Of a DNA stretch of 64,000 nucleotides, positions 16,719 through 29,632 are shown piece by piece (within the stretch, counting starts at the first letter, position 1; every line of letters begins with the position of its first letter). The DNA lies in NCBI RefSeq assembly GCF_001591965.1, contig NZ_BCVX01000012.1, positions 1 through 64,000 on the forward strand, given 5' to 3'. Origin of the DNA: Lysinibacillus odysseyi 34hs-1 = NBRC 100172. Lineage in GTDB: Bacteria; Bacillota; Bacilli; Bacillales_A; Planococcaceae. The notes beneath the pieces are model-generated. The model did no database searches, was not told the origin of the DNA, and saw nothing but the letters and a program-made list of their open reading frames with translations. The translations under genes and the position numbers were made by a program.

Positions 16719-17657
16719 TTAGTCTTCTTTACGTAATCCTAAACCAAGCTCTTCTAACTTCGCCTTAACTTCTTCTAAAGACTTACGGCCAAGGTTACGA
16801 ACTTTCATCATATCGTCTTCTGACTTATTAGCAAGCTCTAATACCGTGTTGATACCAGCGCGCTTTAAGCAGTTGTAAGAGCGAACAGAAAGGTCCAGTT
16901 CCTCGATAGTCATCTCTAGAACTTTTTCTTTTTGATCTTCTTCTTTTTCGACCATGATTTCAGCAGTTTGTGCCTCGTTCGTCATGCCTACAAAGATGTT
17001 TAAATGCTCTGTTAAGATTTTCGCTCCAAGCGAAATCGCCTCTTTTGGACCGATGCTTCCATCTGTCCACACATCAAGTGATAACTTATCGTAGTCAGAG
17101 TTTTGTCCAACGCGAGTGTTCTCTACTTGGAAGTTGACGCGTGAAACTGGAGTGTAAATAGAGTCGATCGGGATCACGCCGATAGGAAGATCCTCACGTT
17201 TGTTTTGATCAGCAGGAGTGTAACCACGGCCTCTTTGTGCATACATACGCATGCGTAGGTGACCGTTTTTAGCGATTGTTGCAATATATAGATCTGGATT
17301 TAAAATTTCTACATCGCTGTCATGTGTGATGTCCGCAGCTGTAACTACGCCTTCACCCTTCACATCGATTTCAATCACTTTCTCTTCATCAGAGTAGATT
17401 TTTAAAGCAAGCTTTTTCACGTTTAAGATGATAGAAGCAACATCTTCTACAACGCCTTCTACTGTTGAGAATTCGTGTAATACGCCATCAATTTGGATTG
17501 ATGTTACAGCCGCCCCTGGTAGTGAAGACAGAAGGATACGACGTAGTGAATTACCCAAAGTGTTTCCATATCCGCGTTCAAGCGGTTCTACAACAAACTT
17601 GCCATACTTGGCATCATCGCTGATCGTCTCAATCTTTGGTTTTTCAATTTCGATCAT
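16719..17657 (-). CDS. rpoA: RNA polymerase alpha subunit
   Basis: The 312-residue alpha subunit has the N-terminal dimerisation domain with the hallmark [20 protein letters not shown] and a C-terminal domain from about residue 245 with NCLKRAGI and [12 protein letters not shown], the helix-hairpin part that contacts UP elements and activators. An acidic/lysine-rich linker (around EKEEDQKEK) joins the two. Gene order rpsM-rpsK-rpoA-rplQ is the normal alpha operon. Confidence 0.98.
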   Translation of the reverse strand: MIEIEKPKIETISDDAKYGKFVVEPLERGYGNTLGNSLRRILLSSLPGAAVTSIQIDGVLHEFSTVEGVVEDVASIILNVKKLALKIYSDEEKVIEIDVKGEGVVTAADITHDSDVEILNPDLYIATIAKNGHLRMRMYAQRGRGYTPADQNKREDLPIGVIPIDSIYTPVSRVNFQVENTRVGQNSDYDKLSLDVWTDGSIGPKEAISLGAKILTEHLNIFVGMTNEAQTAEIMVEKEEDQKEKVLEMTIEELDLSVRSYNCLKRAGINTVLELANKSEDDMMKVRNLGRKSLEEVKAKLEELGLGLRKED

Positions 17658-17795
17658 TCAATTTACCCTCCTTCAAAACATCGAATGTATAGGTTCATAC
17701 CATCATAGTTGTCGATCTAGATTGACCGTTTAAAATTGCACAAGCCTTTGCACAAGAAATGATGTACTTAAAGGTATCCCCTTAAGCTGCACCCA

Positions 17796-18203
<408 letters not shown>

Positions 18204-18211
18204 TTACTTAA

Positions 18212-18577
18212 TTATTTTTTCTTGTTCGCTACAGTCTTACGAGGACCTTTACGCGTACGCGCATTGTTCTTCGTATTTTGACCACGAACTGGTAAACCAC
18301 GACGGTGACGGATACCACGGAATGAAGCGATTTCCATTAAACGTTTGATGTTTAAAGAAACTTCACGGCGTAGGTCACCTTCAGTTTTGTATGAATCTAA
18401 TTGTTCACGGATTTGGTTTAATTGATCTTCAGTAAGATCGCGTACACGGATATTTTCGTCAATACCAGCTGCCGCTAATACTTTTTGAGATGTAGTTTTA
18501 CCAATACCGTAAATGTAAGTTAATGAAATTACCACGCGTTTGTCGCGAGGAATGTCAACACCAGCAATACGTGCCAT
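18212..18577 (-). CDS. rpsM: 30S ribosomal protein S13
   Basis: S13 of 121 residues, starting [15 protein letters not shown] and with the helix-two-turns-helix segment [19 protein letters not shown]. The basic end after [19 protein letters not shown] reaches the P site. It is preceded by the small rpmJ gene by 22 bp. Confidence 0.98.
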   Translation of the reverse strand: MARIAGVDIPRDKRVVISLTYIYGIGKTTSQKVLAAAGIDENIRVRDLTEDQLNQIREQLDSYKTEGDLRREVSLNIKRLMEIASFRGIRHRRGLPVRGQNTKNNARTRKGPRKTVANKKK

Positions 18578-18599
18578 CTACGTGTGCACCTCCTTAAAA

Positions 18600-18713
<114 letters not shown>

Positions 18714-18750
18714 CTAACCTAACCTCCTTAATAGTCCGGAGTGCAAAAGA

Positions 18751-18969
18751 TTATTTAAAACGGTATGTGATACGACCGCGAGTTAAATCATAAGGAGATA
18801 ACTCGATAGTAACCTTATCTCCCGGTAGGATACGGATAAAGTGCATACGAATCTTTCCAGAAACGTGTGCGAGCACAGTGTGCCCATTTTCTAATTCTAC
18901 CTTAAACATCGCGTTTGGCAAAGTCTCAACAACTGTTCCTTCGACTTCAATTACATCGTCTTTCGCCAT
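18751..18969 (-). CDS. infA: Translation initiation factor IF-1
   Basis: IF-1 is a 72-residue OB-fold protein that occupies the A site during initiation. The conserved [13 protein letters not shown] start and the [19 protein letters not shown] core are seen. ATG at 18969 is used; one further ATG codon just before it would add a single Met. Upstream there is no map gene; about 420 bp separate it from adk, and a TATAAT box lies within that gap. Confidence 0.97.
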   Translation of the reverse strand: MAKDDVIEVEGTVVETLPNAMFKVELENGHTVLAHVSGKIRMHFIRILPGDKVTIELSPYDLTRGRITYRFK

Positions 18970-18972
18970 CAA

Positions 18973-19391
18973 CCCTTAACTCCCTTCTATATGCAATTTT
19001 TGATTCCCTTGAGAACCAAAGCAATTGTTCTTTTCTAGAAGAAGCAATACGTCTCAACATATGTTTGGATTGTATGAGAGATGTTCGAAAGACGCTCGTC
19101 TGGTTTCGCTTCACACAATCCACGGAATGTACAGAACCCGTTAAGGAAAGCTGTATTCCTCATGTTAACACGATAGCCGGATGTCTCCGGATGGTCTACC
19201 CACCCGTTTACACAGATGCTTCCACGAAACCCATTATACCTTTTTTCCGAAGTGTCATCACACCGTAGCGCTCAAAATCGTCCATAAAAGTATATACCGG
19301 GCACAATATGCTTTTGCAACTCTCAAAAAATTCGTTCTCTGTTGCCTCCGCACAATATCCGACGGAAGCTATTCTCGCGCCCGGTCAGGTA
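18973..19391 (-). other. Gap between adk and infA; map locus empty, candidate infA promoter
   Basis: B. subtilis has map and a small KOW-domain gene here; neither is present and the gap is too short for map. A -10 box TATAAT (19233-19238) with a poor -35 could start an infA transcript with a leader of about 255 nt. That leader can fold a hairpin with GTTAA...GGAA and TTCC...TTAAC (19139-19168) and a CCGGA/TCCGG stem (near 19178-19191). No coding remnant is obvious. Confidence 0.45.
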
Positions 19392-20060
<669 letters not shown>

Positions 20061-20120
20061 TCAACACTTATCTATCTCAGCAGTGGATTAAGGAAACTTG
20101 AATGTTTCCCTAAACCTGCA

Positions 20121-21416
20121 TTATTTCATAAAGCCTTTATAATGACGTTTTACTAGCTGCGATTCTAATTGTTTCATTGTCTCTAGCGCTACACCGACTA
20201 CGATAATCAAACTTGTACCGCCAATCCGCACGGAAGCAGGGAGGTTCATAAAGTTTGTAAAGAGGATCGGTACAACAGCAATGGCAACAAGGAATAGTGC
20301 ACCTACAAAAGTCAAACGATAAAGTACTCTTGTTAAATAAGTTTGCGTATCATTCCCAGGACGGATCCCCGGAATGTATGCACCTTGTTTTTTCAAGTTG
20401 TCAGCCACATTTTCTGGATTCACCTGAACGAATGCATAGAAATATGTGAATGCAATGATCAAAATAATGTAAATCGCCATACCAATTGGTTGCGTATAAT
20501 TCAGATTGTTTGTAATCCAAGTTGTTACACTATTTTGGCCAAAGAATGTAGCAAGCGTTTGAGGTGTTACAAGGAACGCTACTGAAAAGATTACCGGAAT
20601 AACCCCTGCAGCATTTACTTTTAACGGTAAGTGCGTTTGTTGTCCACCGACTGCCTGGCCACGACCGGCAACTCGTTTTGCATATTGAATCGGGATTTTA
20701 CGCAAAGCCTGTTGTACGTAAATAACACCAACAACAATAGCTAGCAGCACTAACACTAAAAGGGCTAGAATCACAATGTTAATGAATAACTGATCTTTTG
20801 CACCTTCAATTTGTTGTGCATACACTTGGTTGACTGCATTAGGAATCGCCGCGACGATACCAGCGAAGATAATGATAGAAATACCATTACCAACACCATG
20901 TGCAGTAATTTGCTCAGCTAACCAAAGTAAAAATGATGTACCTGCAGTTAAGACAATCGCAATTGTTAAATAAGATCCCATACTAGTATTAGTAATCAAT
21001 GATCCGCCATAGAATTGGTTAAACCCAAATGACATGGCAAATGACTGAATAAACGCTAGTAAAATCGTAAAGTAACGTGTGAATTGAGCGAGTTTGCGCC
21101 GGCCCACTTCACCTTGCTTAGCCCATTCTGCAAATTTCGGTACAACGTCCATTTGCAACAGCTGAACAATGATTGAAGCTGTAATGTACGGCATAATTCC
21201 CATCGCAAAGATCGAGAAGTTTGCCAGTGCACCACCGCCAAATGTATTCAGGAAGCCGACAAGGTTAAACTCGTCAGTTGCCTTTAATACATCTGCATTA
21301 ACGTTTGGTACCGGGATGAAAGTCCCGATACGAAAAACGATTAACATTAAAAGAGTAAAGATGATTTTATTTCGTATATCTCGAACGCGCATAAAGTTAG
21401 AGATCGTCTGAAACAT
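20121..21416 (-). CDS. secY: Protein translocase channel subunit SecY
   Basis: SecY forms the membrane channel for Sec-dependent secretion and membrane insertion, with SecE (also in this window) and SecG. The 431-residue protein has ten hydrophobic segments, the signature region GMGIMPYITASIIVQLL near residue 72 and the cytoplasmic loop with RGQAVGGQQTHLPLKVN. Its start overlaps the end of rplO, so the two are translationally coupled. Confidence 0.98.
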   Translation of the reverse strand: MFQTISNFMRVRDIRNKIIFTLLMLIVFRIGTFIPVPNVNADVLKATDEFNLVGFLNTFGGGALANFSIFAMGIMPYITASIIVQLLQMDVVPKFAEWAKQGEVGRRKLAQFTRYFTILLAFIQSFAMSFGFNQFYGGSLITNTSMGSYLTIAIVLTAGTSFLLWLAEQITAHGVGNGISIIIFAGIVAAIPNAVNQVYAQQIEGAKDQLFINIVILALLVLVLLAIVVGVIYVQQALRKIPIQYAKRVAGRGQAVGGQQTHLPLKVNAAGVIPVIFSVAFLVTPQTLATFFGQNSVTTWITNNLNYTQPIGMAIYIILIIAFTYFYAFVQVNPENVADNLKKQGAYIPGIRPGNDTQTYLTRVLYRLTFVGALFLVAIAVVPILFTNFMNLPASVRIGGTSLIIVVGVALETMKQLESQLVKRHYKGFMK

Positions 21417-21856
21417 TAGATCACCTCAGTTGTTCCGCCAGCGTTCTCGATTGCTTCTTTAGCAGAAGCTGAGAACTTGTGAGCTTTCACAGTAAGCTTA
21501 ACATTTAAAGTTCCGTTACCTAAAACTTTAATGCCAGCTTTCTCGTTGCTCACTACACCTGTTTCTAACAATAATGCAGGTGTTACTTCTGCACCATCTT
21601 CGAAACGGTTAAGTGCGTCAAGGTTAACGATAGCGTATTCTTTACGGTTGATGTTCGTAAAGCCGCGTTTCGGTAAACGACGGAAAAGTGGGTTTTGACC
21701 CCCCTCAAATCCTGGGCGAACGCCGCCGCCTGAACGAGCGTTTTGACCTTTATGACCTTTACCTGCAGTTTTACCGTTACCAGAACCGATACCACGACCA
21801 ACACGGTTACGTTCTTTACGTGAGCCTTCTGCTGGTTTTAACTCATGAAGTTTCAT
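21416..21856 (-). CDS. rplO: 50S ribosomal protein L15
   Basis: L15 of 146 residues. ATG at 21856 ([20 protein letters not shown]) is used because it follows a GGAGGTG ribosome binding site and matches the family start; an upstream in-frame codon at 21880 would add eight foreign residues. The Gly/Arg-rich N-terminal half ([20 protein letters not shown]) threads into 23S rRNA. Confidence 0.97.
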   Translation of the reverse strand: MKLHELKPAEGSRKERNRVGRGIGSGNGKTAGKGHKGQNARSGGGVRPGFEGGQNPLFRRLPKRGFTNINRKEYAIVNLDALNRFEDGAEVTPALLLETGVVSNEKAGIKVLGNGTLNVKLTVKAHKFSASAKEAIENAGGTTEVI

Positions 21857-21891
21857 TATGGGTGGCACCTCCTTGTTCAATGTTGTTGAAA

Positions 21892-22071
21892 TTAGATTTC
21901 TTTTACAGTAACTAAGTGAGCTACTTTTGTTAACATACCGCGAATAGCTGCGTTATCAGCTTGTTCTACAGTTTGGTTTGTTTTACGTAAGCCAAGAGCT
22001 TCAACAGTTTTACGCTGTGCCGGTTTAACACCGATCACAGATTTAGTAAGGGTGATTTGTAATTTAGCCAT
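21892..22071 (-). CDS. rpmD: 50S ribosomal protein L30
   Basis: A 59-residue protein encoded from ATG at 22071 to TAA at 21892, starting [14 protein letters not shown] and containing the family helix [18 protein letters not shown]. It lies in its normal place between rpsE and rplO, 13 bp after rpsE. Confidence 0.97.
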   Translation of the reverse strand: MAKLQITLTKSVIGVKPAQRKTVEALGLRKTNQTVEQADNAAIRGMLTKVAHLVTVKEI

Positions 22072-22084
22072 TATAATTCCCCCC

Positions 22085-22585
22085 TTATCCTAATAATTCT
22101 TCCACTGATTTACCGCGTAGTTTAGCTACTTCCTCTGCGCGTTTCAATTCAGATAAACCTGCTACAGTTGCACGCACCATGTTGATTGGTGTGTTTGAAC
22201 CTAGAGATTTTGAAAGAATATCAGTAATACCAGCAAGTTCTAGTACAGCACGTACTGGACCACCAGCGATTACTCCTGTACCAGGAGCAGCAGGTTTGAT
22301 TAAGATTGAACCTGCACCGAAGCGACCTTGCACTAAGTGTGGAGTAGTTCCACCCACGCGTGGTACTTCGATTAAGTTTTTCTTCGCGTCTTCAACAGCC
22401 TTGCGGATTGCATCTGGAACCTCTTGAGCTTTACCAGTACCAAAACCTACATGACCGTTTTTATCTCCAACAACAACTAATGCTGTGAAGCGGAAGCGAC
22501 GACCACCTTTAACAACTTTAGCAACGCGGTTAATCGTAACTACGCGTTCTTCAAGTTCTAATTTGTTTGCGTCAATGCGACTCAT
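22085..22585 (-). CDS. rpsE: 30S ribosomal protein S5
   Basis: S5 has 166 residues with the double-stranded RNA-binding-like N-terminal domain ([18 protein letters not shown]) and the C-terminal fold with [19 protein letters not shown]. The loop VKGGRR, where spectinomycin-resistance mutations occur in other bacteria, looks wild type. Helps form the mRNA entry channel and affects decoding fidelity. Confidence 0.98.
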   Translation of the reverse strand: MSRIDANKLELEERVVTINRVAKVVKGGRRFRFTALVVVGDKNGHVGFGTGKAQEVPDAIRKAVEDAKKNLIEVPRVGGTTPHLVQGRFGAGSILIKPAAPGTGVIAGGPVRAVLELAGITDILSKSLGSNTPINMVRATVAGLSELKRAEEVAKLRGKSVEELLG

Positions 22586-22606
22586 GAAGTATGTCCCTCC
22601 TTCTTA

Positions 22607-22966
22607 TTAAAATTCTAAGCCGTTTTCACGTGCAGCTTCAGCTAAAGCTTTTACACGTCCATGATATAAGTAACCACCACGGTCAAATACCACAGTAGTA
22701 ATATTTTTTTCAACAGCGCGTTTTGCGATGATTTCACCGATTTTAGCAGCTGCTTCTGTGTTTGAGCCAGTACCTTCGAAACCTTTTTCTTGAGTATTAG
22801 CAGAAACTAAAGTTACGCCAGCTACGTCATCGATCAATTGTGCATAGATGTTCTTGTTTGAACGGAATACGTTTAAACGTGGACGCTCAGCAGTACCTGA
22901 GATCTTAGAACGAACACGCCCATGACGTTTCTTACGAACTTGATTTTTATCTTGTTTCGTAATCAT
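22607..22966 (-). CDS. rplR: 50S ribosomal protein L18
   Basis: L18 of 119 residues, which binds 5S rRNA. ATG at 22966 ([19 protein letters not shown]) is chosen over a codon three residues upstream by family length and the ribosome binding site. The conserved [20 protein letters not shown] and the [20 protein letters not shown] end are present. Confidence 0.97.
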   Translation of the reverse strand: MITKQDKNQVRKKRHGRVRSKISGTAERPRLNVFRSNKNIYAQLIDDVAGVTLVSANTQEKGFEGTGSNTEAAAKIGEIIAKRAVEKNITTVVFDRGGYLYHGRVKALAEAARENGLEF

Positions 22967-22998
22967 AGAGGTCACTCCTTTCTAATGCTTATGCAGCA

Positions 22999-23538
22999 TT
23001 ATTTACCTGTTTTACCTTCTTTACGACGAACGAATTCGCCTTCATAACGGATCCCTTTACCTTTGTAAGGCTCTGGTGGACGTACGTCACGGATATTAGA
23101 TGCTAATGCACCTACACGCTCTTTTGAAATACCTTTAACGATGATTTTAGTGTTTGAAGGAACTTCAACCTCTAAACCTTCTTCTGGTGTGAACTCTACT
23201 GGATGAGAGTAACCAACGTTCAATACTAGCTTTTTGCCTTGTAATTGAGCACGGTAACCTACACCGATAAGTTCTAGAGAGCGAGTGAAACCTTCAGACA
23301 CACCAGTTACCATGTTAGCTAGTAACGCACGAGTTGTACCGTGGTTTGTACGGTGTTCTTTAGATTCAGAAGGGCGAACAACAGTGATGATGTTGCCTTC
23401 TTGCTCGATTTTCATATCTTTGTGGAATTGACGAGTTAATTCGCCTTTTGGACCTTTAACAGTTACTGTGTTGTTTTCTTCTACAGTTACAGTAACGCCA
23501 GCAGGTACCTCGATAACCTTTTTACCTACGCGAGACAT
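22999..23538 (-). CDS. rplF: 50S ribosomal protein L6
   Basis: L6 of 179 residues with two similar alpha/beta domains; ends with the conserved [16 protein letters not shown] segment that contacts helix 97 of 23S rRNA. It starts [15 protein letters not shown]. It sits between rpsH and rplR as usual. Confidence 0.98.
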   Translation of the reverse strand: MSRVGKKVIEVPAGVTVTVEENNTVTVKGPKGELTRQFHKDMKIEQEGNIITVVRPSESKEHRTNHGTTRALLANMVTGVSEGFTRSLELIGVGYRAQLQGKKLVLNVGYSHPVEFTPEEGLEVEVPSNTKIIVKGISKERVGALASNIRDVRPPEPYKGKGIRYEGEFVRRKEGKTGK

Positions 23539-23569
23539 TTAGTTGCACCTCCATTCTTTTTATTGCTAA

Positions 23570-23968
23570 TTACCAAACGTATGCTAAGATTTCTCCGCCA
23601 ACTTGTTTAGCGCGAGCTTCTTTATCAGTCAATAAACCTTGTGAAGTTGATACTAAAGCGATACCAAGACCGTTTAATACTTTAGGTACTTCGTTTGTTT
23701 TTGCGTATACGCGTAAACCCGGTTTAGAAATACGTTTTAAGCCAGTGATAACACGCTCATTATCTTTACCGTATTTTAAGAAGATACGGATGATACCTTG
23801 CTTGTTGTCCTCTACGTACTCTACGTCACGGATGAAACCTTCACGCTTTAAGATTTCAGCGATTTCTTTTTTTACATTAGAAGCTGGAACTTCTAATTTT
23901 TCGTGACGAACCATGTTCGCATTACGGATGCGAGTAAGCATATCTGCAATCGGATCAGTCATTGTCAT
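23570..23968 (-). CDS. rpsH: 30S ribosomal protein S8
   Basis: S8 of 132 residues (or 130 if the second ATG is used). The first ATG at 23968 lies 9 nt after AAGGAGG, which favours it. Conserved [16 protein letters not shown] opens the protein and the C-terminal [13 protein letters not shown] binds helix 21 of 16S rRNA. In E. coli S8 is the spc operon autoregulator. Confidence 0.97.
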   Translation of the reverse strand: MTMTDPIADMLTRIRNANMVRHEKLEVPASNVKKEIAEILKREGFIRDVEYVEDNKQGIIRIFLKYGKDNERVITGLKRISKPGLRVYAKTNEVPKVLNGLGIALVSTSQGLLTDKEARAKQVGGEILAYVW

Positions 23969-23999
23969 GAAAATTTACCTCCTTCCCAAATTTAGGGGA

Positions 24000-24203
<204 letters not shown>

Positions 24204-24207
24204 TTAA

Positions 24208-24747
24208 TTACTTCTGGAACGGCATACCGAATTGTGTCAATAACTCGCGAGCTTCTTCATCAGAATTCGCAGTCGTTACGATCACGATGTCCATACCGCG
24301 TACTTTCGAAACTTTATCGTAATCGATTTCAGGGAAAATTAGTTGCTCTTTCACACCTAATGTGTAGTTCCCGCGACCGTCGAATGCTTTTTTAGAAACA
24401 CCACGGAAGTCACGTACACGTGGAAGTGCGATTGCGATTAATTTATCCAAGAATTCATACATACGCTCACCGCGTAGTGTAACTTTAGCACCGATAGGCA
24501 TACCTTCACGAAGACGGAAACCTGCGATCGATTTTTTTGCTTTTGTTACTACTGGTTTTTGACCAGTGATGATTGTTAATTCTTCTACAGCTGCATCTAA
24601 TGCTTTAGAGTTTTGAACTGCGTCACCAACACCCATGTTGATTACGATTTTTTCAACTTTTGGCACTTGCATAACTGATTTATATTCAAACTTGCTCATA
24701 AGAGCAGGAGAAACTTCATTTAAATATTTTTCTTTTAGGCGGCTCAT
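24208..24747 (-). CDS. rplE: 50S ribosomal protein L5
   Basis: L5 of 179 residues, 5S rRNA binder in the central protuberance. Conserved start [17 protein letters not shown] and the [20 protein letters not shown] segment are clear. It follows rplX by 30 bp. Confidence 0.98.
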   Translation of the reverse strand: MSRLKEKYLNEVSPALMSKFEYKSVMQVPKVEKIVINMGVGDAVQNSKALDAAVEELTIITGQKPVVTKAKKSIAGFRLREGMPIGAKVTLRGERMYEFLDKLIAIALPRVRDFRGVSKKAFDGRGNYTLGVKEQLIFPEIDYDKVSKVRGMDIVIVTTANSDEEARELLTQFGMPFQK

Positions 24748-24777
24748 GTAGTTTTACCTCCCTTCATCTATTTGCTA

Positions 24778-25086
24778 TTAGTCGATTACTACACCTGATT
24801 TTTTTGCAACACGAACTTTTTTGCCGTCTTCGATTTTGTAACCTACGCGAGTCGGCTCGCCAGATTTTGGATCGATTAGCATTACGTTCGAAACGTGGAT
24901 TGCAGCTTCTTGAGATACAATACCACCTTGTGGGTTAAGCTGGTTAGGTTTAACGTGTTTCTTAACGATGTTTACACCTTCAACAATCACTCGGTCTTGT
25001 TTAGGGAAAGCAGCTAAGATTACGCCCTCTTTACCTTTATCTTTACCAGTAATTACTTTTACTTTGTCGCCCTTTTTAACATGCAT
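24778..25086 (-). CDS. rplX: 50S ribosomal protein L24
   Basis: L24 has 102 residues with a KOW motif near the start ([18 protein letters not shown]). ATG at 25086 (MHVKKGDKV) is preferred because a GGAGGTGCGAC ribosome binding site lies just before it; the longer open frame from 25119 would include non-family residues. An assembly initiator protein near the tunnel exit. Confidence 0.97.
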   Translation of the reverse strand: MHVKKGDKVKVITGKDKGKEGVILAAFPKQDRVIVEGVNIVKKHVKPNQLNPQGGIVSQEAAIHVSNVMLIDPKSGEPTRVGYKIEDGKKVRVAKKSGVVID

Positions 25087-25123
25087 TATGTGTCGCACCT
25101 CCTTGATTGGTACTATCATGAAA

Positions 25124-25492
25124 TTAAAGAACTTCTGGAGCTAGAGAAACGATCTTCATGAAGCTGCTATCACGTAATTCACGTGCAACAGGTCCGAAAA
25201 TACGAGTTCCGCGTGGAGACTTGTCATCTTTGATGATTACGCAAGCGTTCTCGTCAAATTTGATATAAGTACCATCTTTACGGCGTACACCAGATTTAGT
25301 GCGAACGATAACAGCCTTAACAACGTCACCTTTCTTGACAACGCCACCTGGTGTTGCTTTCTTAACTGTACATACGACGATATCGCCGATGTTAGCAGTC
25401 TTGCGGCCAGAACCACCAAGTACTTTAATTGTTAATACTTCACGTGCACCTGAGTTGTCAGCAACTTTCATACGACTTTCTTGTTGGATCAC
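25124..25492 (-). CDS. rplN: 50S ribosomal protein L14
   Basis: L14 of 122 residues, starting [19 protein letters not shown] and containing the conserved [15 protein letters not shown] and [16 protein letters not shown]. It sits at the subunit interface and is the contact for RsfS. First gene of the spc part of the series, 53 bp after rpsQ. Confidence 0.98.
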   Translation of the reverse strand: MIQQESRMKVADNSGAREVLTIKVLGGSGRKTANIGDIVVCTVKKATPGGVVKKGDVVKAVIVRTKSGVRRKDGTYIKFDENACVIIKDDKSPRGTRIFGPVARELRDSSFMKIVSLAPEVL

Positions 25493-25545
25493 TTAGGTTA
25501 CCTCCCTTCGGAATTTGGCTACTTACGAAATTTCCGAAATAGTTA

Positions 25546-25809
25546 TTAGATAATAACCGCTTTCTCTACAACTTCCACTACGCGGAAACGTTTAGTAGCT
25601 GATAGCGGGCGAGTTTCCATGATACGAACCATATCACCGATTTTCGCTGTGTTTAGCTCATCATGAGCCTTAAACTTTTTAGAGTACTTTACACGCTTAC
25701 CGTATAATTTATGTTTCTTGTAAGTTTCAACTAAAACTGTAACAGTTTTGTCCATTTTGTCAGAAACAACACGGCCAGTGTAAACTTTGCGTTGGTTACG
25801 CTCAGTCAT
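25546..25809 (-). CDS. rpsQ: 30S ribosomal protein S17
   Basis: S17 of 87 residues with the OB-fold features [17 protein letters not shown] and the conserved ARI-type loop replaced here by [19 protein letters not shown]. Primary 16S rRNA binder. Last gene of the S10 part; separated from rpmC by 24 bp. Confidence 0.98.
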   Translation of the reverse strand: MTERNQRKVYTGRVVSDKMDKTVTVLVETYKKHKLYGKRVKYSKKFKAHDELNTAKIGDMVRIMETRPLSATKRFRVVEVVEKAVII

Positions 25810-25833
25810 GCCTGAAAACCTCCTTTATCAGTA

Positions 25834-26455
<622 letters not shown>

Positions 26456-26457
26456 TA

Positions 26458-27114
26458 TTATTTGCCTCCTTCCACAGAGTTCTTCTTAGTTGGAAGGACT
26501 TCACCACGATAGATCCATACTTTAACACCAAGCTTACCATAAGTTGTGTCAGCTTCAGCGTGTGCATAATCAATGTCAGCACGTAAAGTATGAAGTGGAA
26601 CAGTTCCTTCTGAATAGTGTTCAGCACGCGCGATATCAGCGCCACCTAAACGACCAGATACTTGTGTTTTAATTCCTTTTGCACCAGCACGGATTGTGCG
26701 TTGGATTGCTTGTTTTTGAGCACGGCGGAATGATACGCGGTTCTCAAGTTGACGAGCGATATTTTCAGCTACTAGACGAGCATCCAAATCTGCTCTTTTA
26801 ATTTCAACGATGTTGATGTGTACACGCTTGCCAGTTAAATCGCTAAGGTATTTACGTAAGTTTTCAACTTCCGTACCGCCTTTACCGATTACCATACCTG
26901 GTTTCGCAGTGTGAATTGTGATGTTTACGCGGTTTGCAGCGCGTTCGATTTCAACTTTAGATACAGATGCATCTTTAAGTGAAGACTCGATATATTTACG
27001 GACTTTGATATCTTCGTGTAAAAGATCAGCGTAGTCTTTTTCAGCGAACCATTTTGACTCCCAGTCACGAATAATACCAACGCGTAGTCCTATTGGATGT
27101 ACTTTTTGACCCAC
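26458..27114 (-). CDS. rpsC: 30S ribosomal protein S3
   Basis: S3 of 218 residues. The KH domain is marked by [19 protein letters not shown] (about residues 77-95), and the C-terminal domain by [17 protein letters not shown]. With S4 and S5 it forms the mRNA entry site helicase region. Confidence 0.98.
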   Translation of the reverse strand: MGQKVHPIGLRVGIIRDWESKWFAEKDYADLLHEDIKVRKYIESSLKDASVSKVEIERAANRVNITIHTAKPGMVIGKGGTEVENLRKYLSDLTGKRVHINIVEIKRADLDARLVAENIARQLENRVSFRRAQKQAIQRTIRAGAKGIKTQVSGRLGGADIARAEHYSEGTVPLHTLRADIDYAHAEADTTYGKLGVKVWIYRGEVLPTKKNSVEGGK

Positions 27115-27117
27115 GGA

Positions 27118-27462
27118 TTAACCCTCCTTCTTCTCAGATACCACTACAGTGATGTGGCTTGTGCGTTTGTTAATTGCGCTTGCACGTCCTTGAGCACGTG
27201 GACGGAAACGTTTTAATGTTGGACCTTCGTCAACAAAAACTTCAGAAACAACTAGGTTGTTGATGTCTAACTCATAGTTGTGTTCAGCGTTAGCAACTGC
27301 AGATTTTAATACTTTTTCAACGACTGGAGACGCCGCTTTTGGAGTATGACGTAAAATTGCAACTGCTTCACCAACCTGCTTACCTCGAATTAAGTCTACA
27401 ACTAGACGTACTTTACGAGGAGCGATACGAACTGTACGAGCGATAGCTTTAGCTTGTGTCAT
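27118..27462 (-). CDS. rplV: 50S ribosomal protein L22
   Basis: L22 of 114 residues. Its beta-hairpin, running through [20 protein letters not shown], lines the nascent peptide tunnel. No insertion or deletion of the macrolide-resistance kind is apparent in this hairpin. Confidence 0.97.
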   Translation of the reverse strand: MTQAKAIARTVRIAPRKVRLVVDLIRGKQVGEAVAILRHTPKAASPVVEKVLKSAVANAEHNYELDINNLVVSEVFVDEGPTLKRFRPRAQGRASAINKRTSHITVVVSEKKEG

Positions 27463-27484
27463 TAGGATTTACCTCCTCTCAAAA

Positions 27485-27763
27485 TTAGCGTCTTGTTTTC
27501 TTGTCATCTGCACCGTGACCTTTATAAGCACGTGTCGGTGCGAACTCACCAAGTTTGTGTCCTACCATATCTTCTGTCACGTATACAGGAACATGTTTAC
27601 GTCCATCATATACAGCGATTGTTAAACCGATGAAGTTCGGGAAGATAGTTGAACGGCGAGACCAAGTCTTGATAACCTGTTTTTTCTCAGAAGCCTCTTG
27701 CGCTTCCACTTTTTTCATTAAGTGGTCATCTACAAAAGGTCCTTTCTTTAAGCTGCGACCCAT
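27485..27763 (-). CDS. rpsS: 30S ribosomal protein S19
   Basis: S19 of 92 residues, beginning [19 protein letters not shown], with the conserved [19 protein letters not shown] and [11 protein letters not shown]. Located in the 30S head near the A site. Confidence 0.98.
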   Translation of the reverse strand: MGRSLKKGPFVDDHLMKKVEAQEASEKKQVIKTWSRRSTIFPNFIGLTIAVYDGRKHVPVYVTEDMVGHKLGEFAPTRAYKGHGADDKKTRR

Positions 27764-27823
27764 TTAGGAACCTCCCTCCGTGATTCGACCACGGCTCTCG
27801 ATACGAACCGTAGTTCAATCACA

Positions 27824-28654
27824 TTATTTTTTACGACTACGAATAATAAATTTAGATGATTTATTTTTCTTTTTGCGTGTTTTATAACCAAGAGCTGGTT
27901 TACCCCAAGGTGTCATTGGAGATTTACGTCCGATTGGAGAACGTCCTTCACCACCACCGTGTGGGTGATCGTTAGGGTTCATTACAGAACCACGAACAGT
28001 TGGGCGTTTACCTAACCAACGAGAACGACCTGCTTTACCGATGTGGATAAGTTCGTGCTGTTCGTTACCAACTTGACCGATTGTAGCACGGCAAGTAGCT
28101 AATACAAGGCGAACTTCACCAGATTGAAGACGAACGATTACGTATTTGCCTTCACGACCAAGTACTTGTGCAGATGTACCAGCAGAACGCACTAATTGGC
28201 CACCTTTACCAGGTTTTAACTCGATGTTATGGATTGTTGTACCCATTGGAATGTTTGCTAATGGTAATGCGTTACCTACTTTGATGTCAGCCTCTGGACC
28301 AGAAACGATCGTTTGACCTACTTCAAGACCTTTCGGAGCTAGGATATAACGCTTTTCACCGTCAGCGTAGTTAATTAATGCGATATTCGCAGAGCGGTTT
28401 GGATCATATTCGATAGTAGCAACGCGTCCTGGAATGCCGTCTTTAAGACGTTTGAAGTCGATTACGCGGTATTGCTTCTTATGACCACCACCATGATGAC
28501 GAACAGTAATTTTACCTTGGTTGTTACGACCAGCTTTGCGTTTCGTTGGCTCTAATAAAGACTTTTCAGGTTTATTAGTTGTGATTTCCGCAAAGTCAGA
28601 TGACGTCATGTTACGACGACCATTTGAGGTTGGTTTATACTTCTTAATCGCCAT
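27824..28654 (-). CDS. rplB: 50S ribosomal protein L2
   Basis: L2 of 276 residues, needed for subunit joining and close to the peptidyl transferase centre. It starts [17 protein letters not shown] and has the conserved C-terminal [20 protein letters not shown] with the important His. It follows rplW by 44 bp. Confidence 0.98.
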   Translation of the reverse strand: MAIKKYKPTSNGRRNMTSSDFAEITTNKPEKSLLEPTKRKAGRNNQGKITVRHHGGGHKKQYRVIDFKRLKDGIPGRVATIEYDPNRSANIALINYADGEKRYILAPKGLEVGQTIVSGPEADIKVGNALPLANIPMGTTIHNIELKPGKGGQLVRSAGTSAQVLGREGKYVIVRLQSGEVRLVLATCRATIGQVGNEQHELIHIGKAGRSRWLGKRPTVRGSVMNPNDHPHGGGEGRSPIGRKSPMTPWGKPALGYKTRKKKNKSSKFIIRSRKK

Positions 28655-28698
28655 GTGTTTTCCCTCCTTCTGTATTGTTCAATTAAATCCTTAATGGA

Positions 28699-28983
28699 TT
28701 AGATGTCGAATAATTCGATTTCTTTTGAATCAGCAGTCAATTTCACGATTGCTTTACGGCGTTTGTTAGTGAAACCACCGAATTTACCAACGCGTTTGAA
28801 TTTACCTTTGTAGTTCATGATGTTTACTTTATCAACTTCAACGCCAAAGATTTCTTCTACTGCTTGCTTCACTTGTGTTTTGTTAGCGCGAGTGTCTACT
28901 TCGAAAGTATACTTTTTCTCTGCCATAATTTCAGAAGAACGCTCAGTAATGACCGGACGTTTAATGATATCACGTGCTTCCAT
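28699..28983 (-). CDS. rplW: 50S ribosomal protein L23
   Basis: L23 of 94 residues, docking site for trigger factor and SRP at the tunnel exit. It starts [18 protein letters not shown]; its first base coincides with the last base of the rplD stop region, so translation of the two is coupled. Confidence 0.98.
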   Translation of the reverse strand: MEARDIIKRPVITERSSEIMAEKKYTFEVDTRANKTQVKQAVEEIFGVEVDKVNIMNYKGKFKRVGKFGGFTNKRRKAIVKLTADSKEIELFDI

Positions 28984-29606
28984 TATCCAAGCACCTCCTC
29001 AACTTTTTTTACTGCATCTTGAGTGAATACAACTTTGTCATGACCTAATAGATCAAGAACGTTGATTCCGTTTGCAGTTAAAACAGTAACACCAGGGATG
29101 TTACGTGCAGATAAAGCTGCGTTTTCGTTAAGCTCAGCTGTTACGAAAAGAGCTTTTTTATTGATTTCTAATGCTTTTAAGATAGCAGCGAAATCTTTTG
29201 TTTTTGGTGCATCTAGAGTTAATGCATCAAGAACTACGAAGTTTTGTTCAACCACTTTTGCTGATAAAGCAGATTTAAGAGCTAAGCGACGAACTTTCTT
29301 CGGTAATTTGTAAGCATAGCTACGTGGAGTTGGACCGAATACGATACCACCGCCGCGCCATTGTGGAGAGCGGATTGAACCTTGACGTGCACGACCAGTT
29401 CCTTTTTGACGCCATGGCTTACGACCACCACCAGCAACTTCAGAACGGTTTTTTACTTTATGATTACCTTGACGTAGTGAAGCGCGTTGAGCGATTACAG
29501 CGTCGAATAATACAGCTTCATTTGGCTCGATTCCGAAGATCGCATCGTTTAATTCGATTTCACCAACTGAAGCACCTGTTTGACTAAGTACAGATACCTT
29601 TGTCAT
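28983..29606 (-). CDS. rplD: 50S ribosomal protein L4
   Basis: L4 of 207 residues. The tunnel-lining extended loop is seen as [18 protein letters not shown] followed by [16 protein letters not shown] and looks wild type. In E. coli L4 autoregulates the S10 operon; whether that occurs here is unknown. Confidence 0.98.
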   Translation of the reverse strand: MTKVSVLSQTGASVGEIELNDAIFGIEPNEAVLFDAVIAQRASLRQGNHKVKNRSEVAGGGRKPWRQKGTGRARQGSIRSPQWRGGGIVFGPTPRSYAYKLPKKVRRLALKSALSAKVVEQNFVVLDALTLDAPKTKDFAAILKALEINKKALFVTAELNENAALSARNIPGVTVLTANGINVLDLLGHDKVVFTQDAVKKVEEVLG

Positions 29607-29632
29607 TCCTGTGTCCTCCTTTCTTCAGAGAA

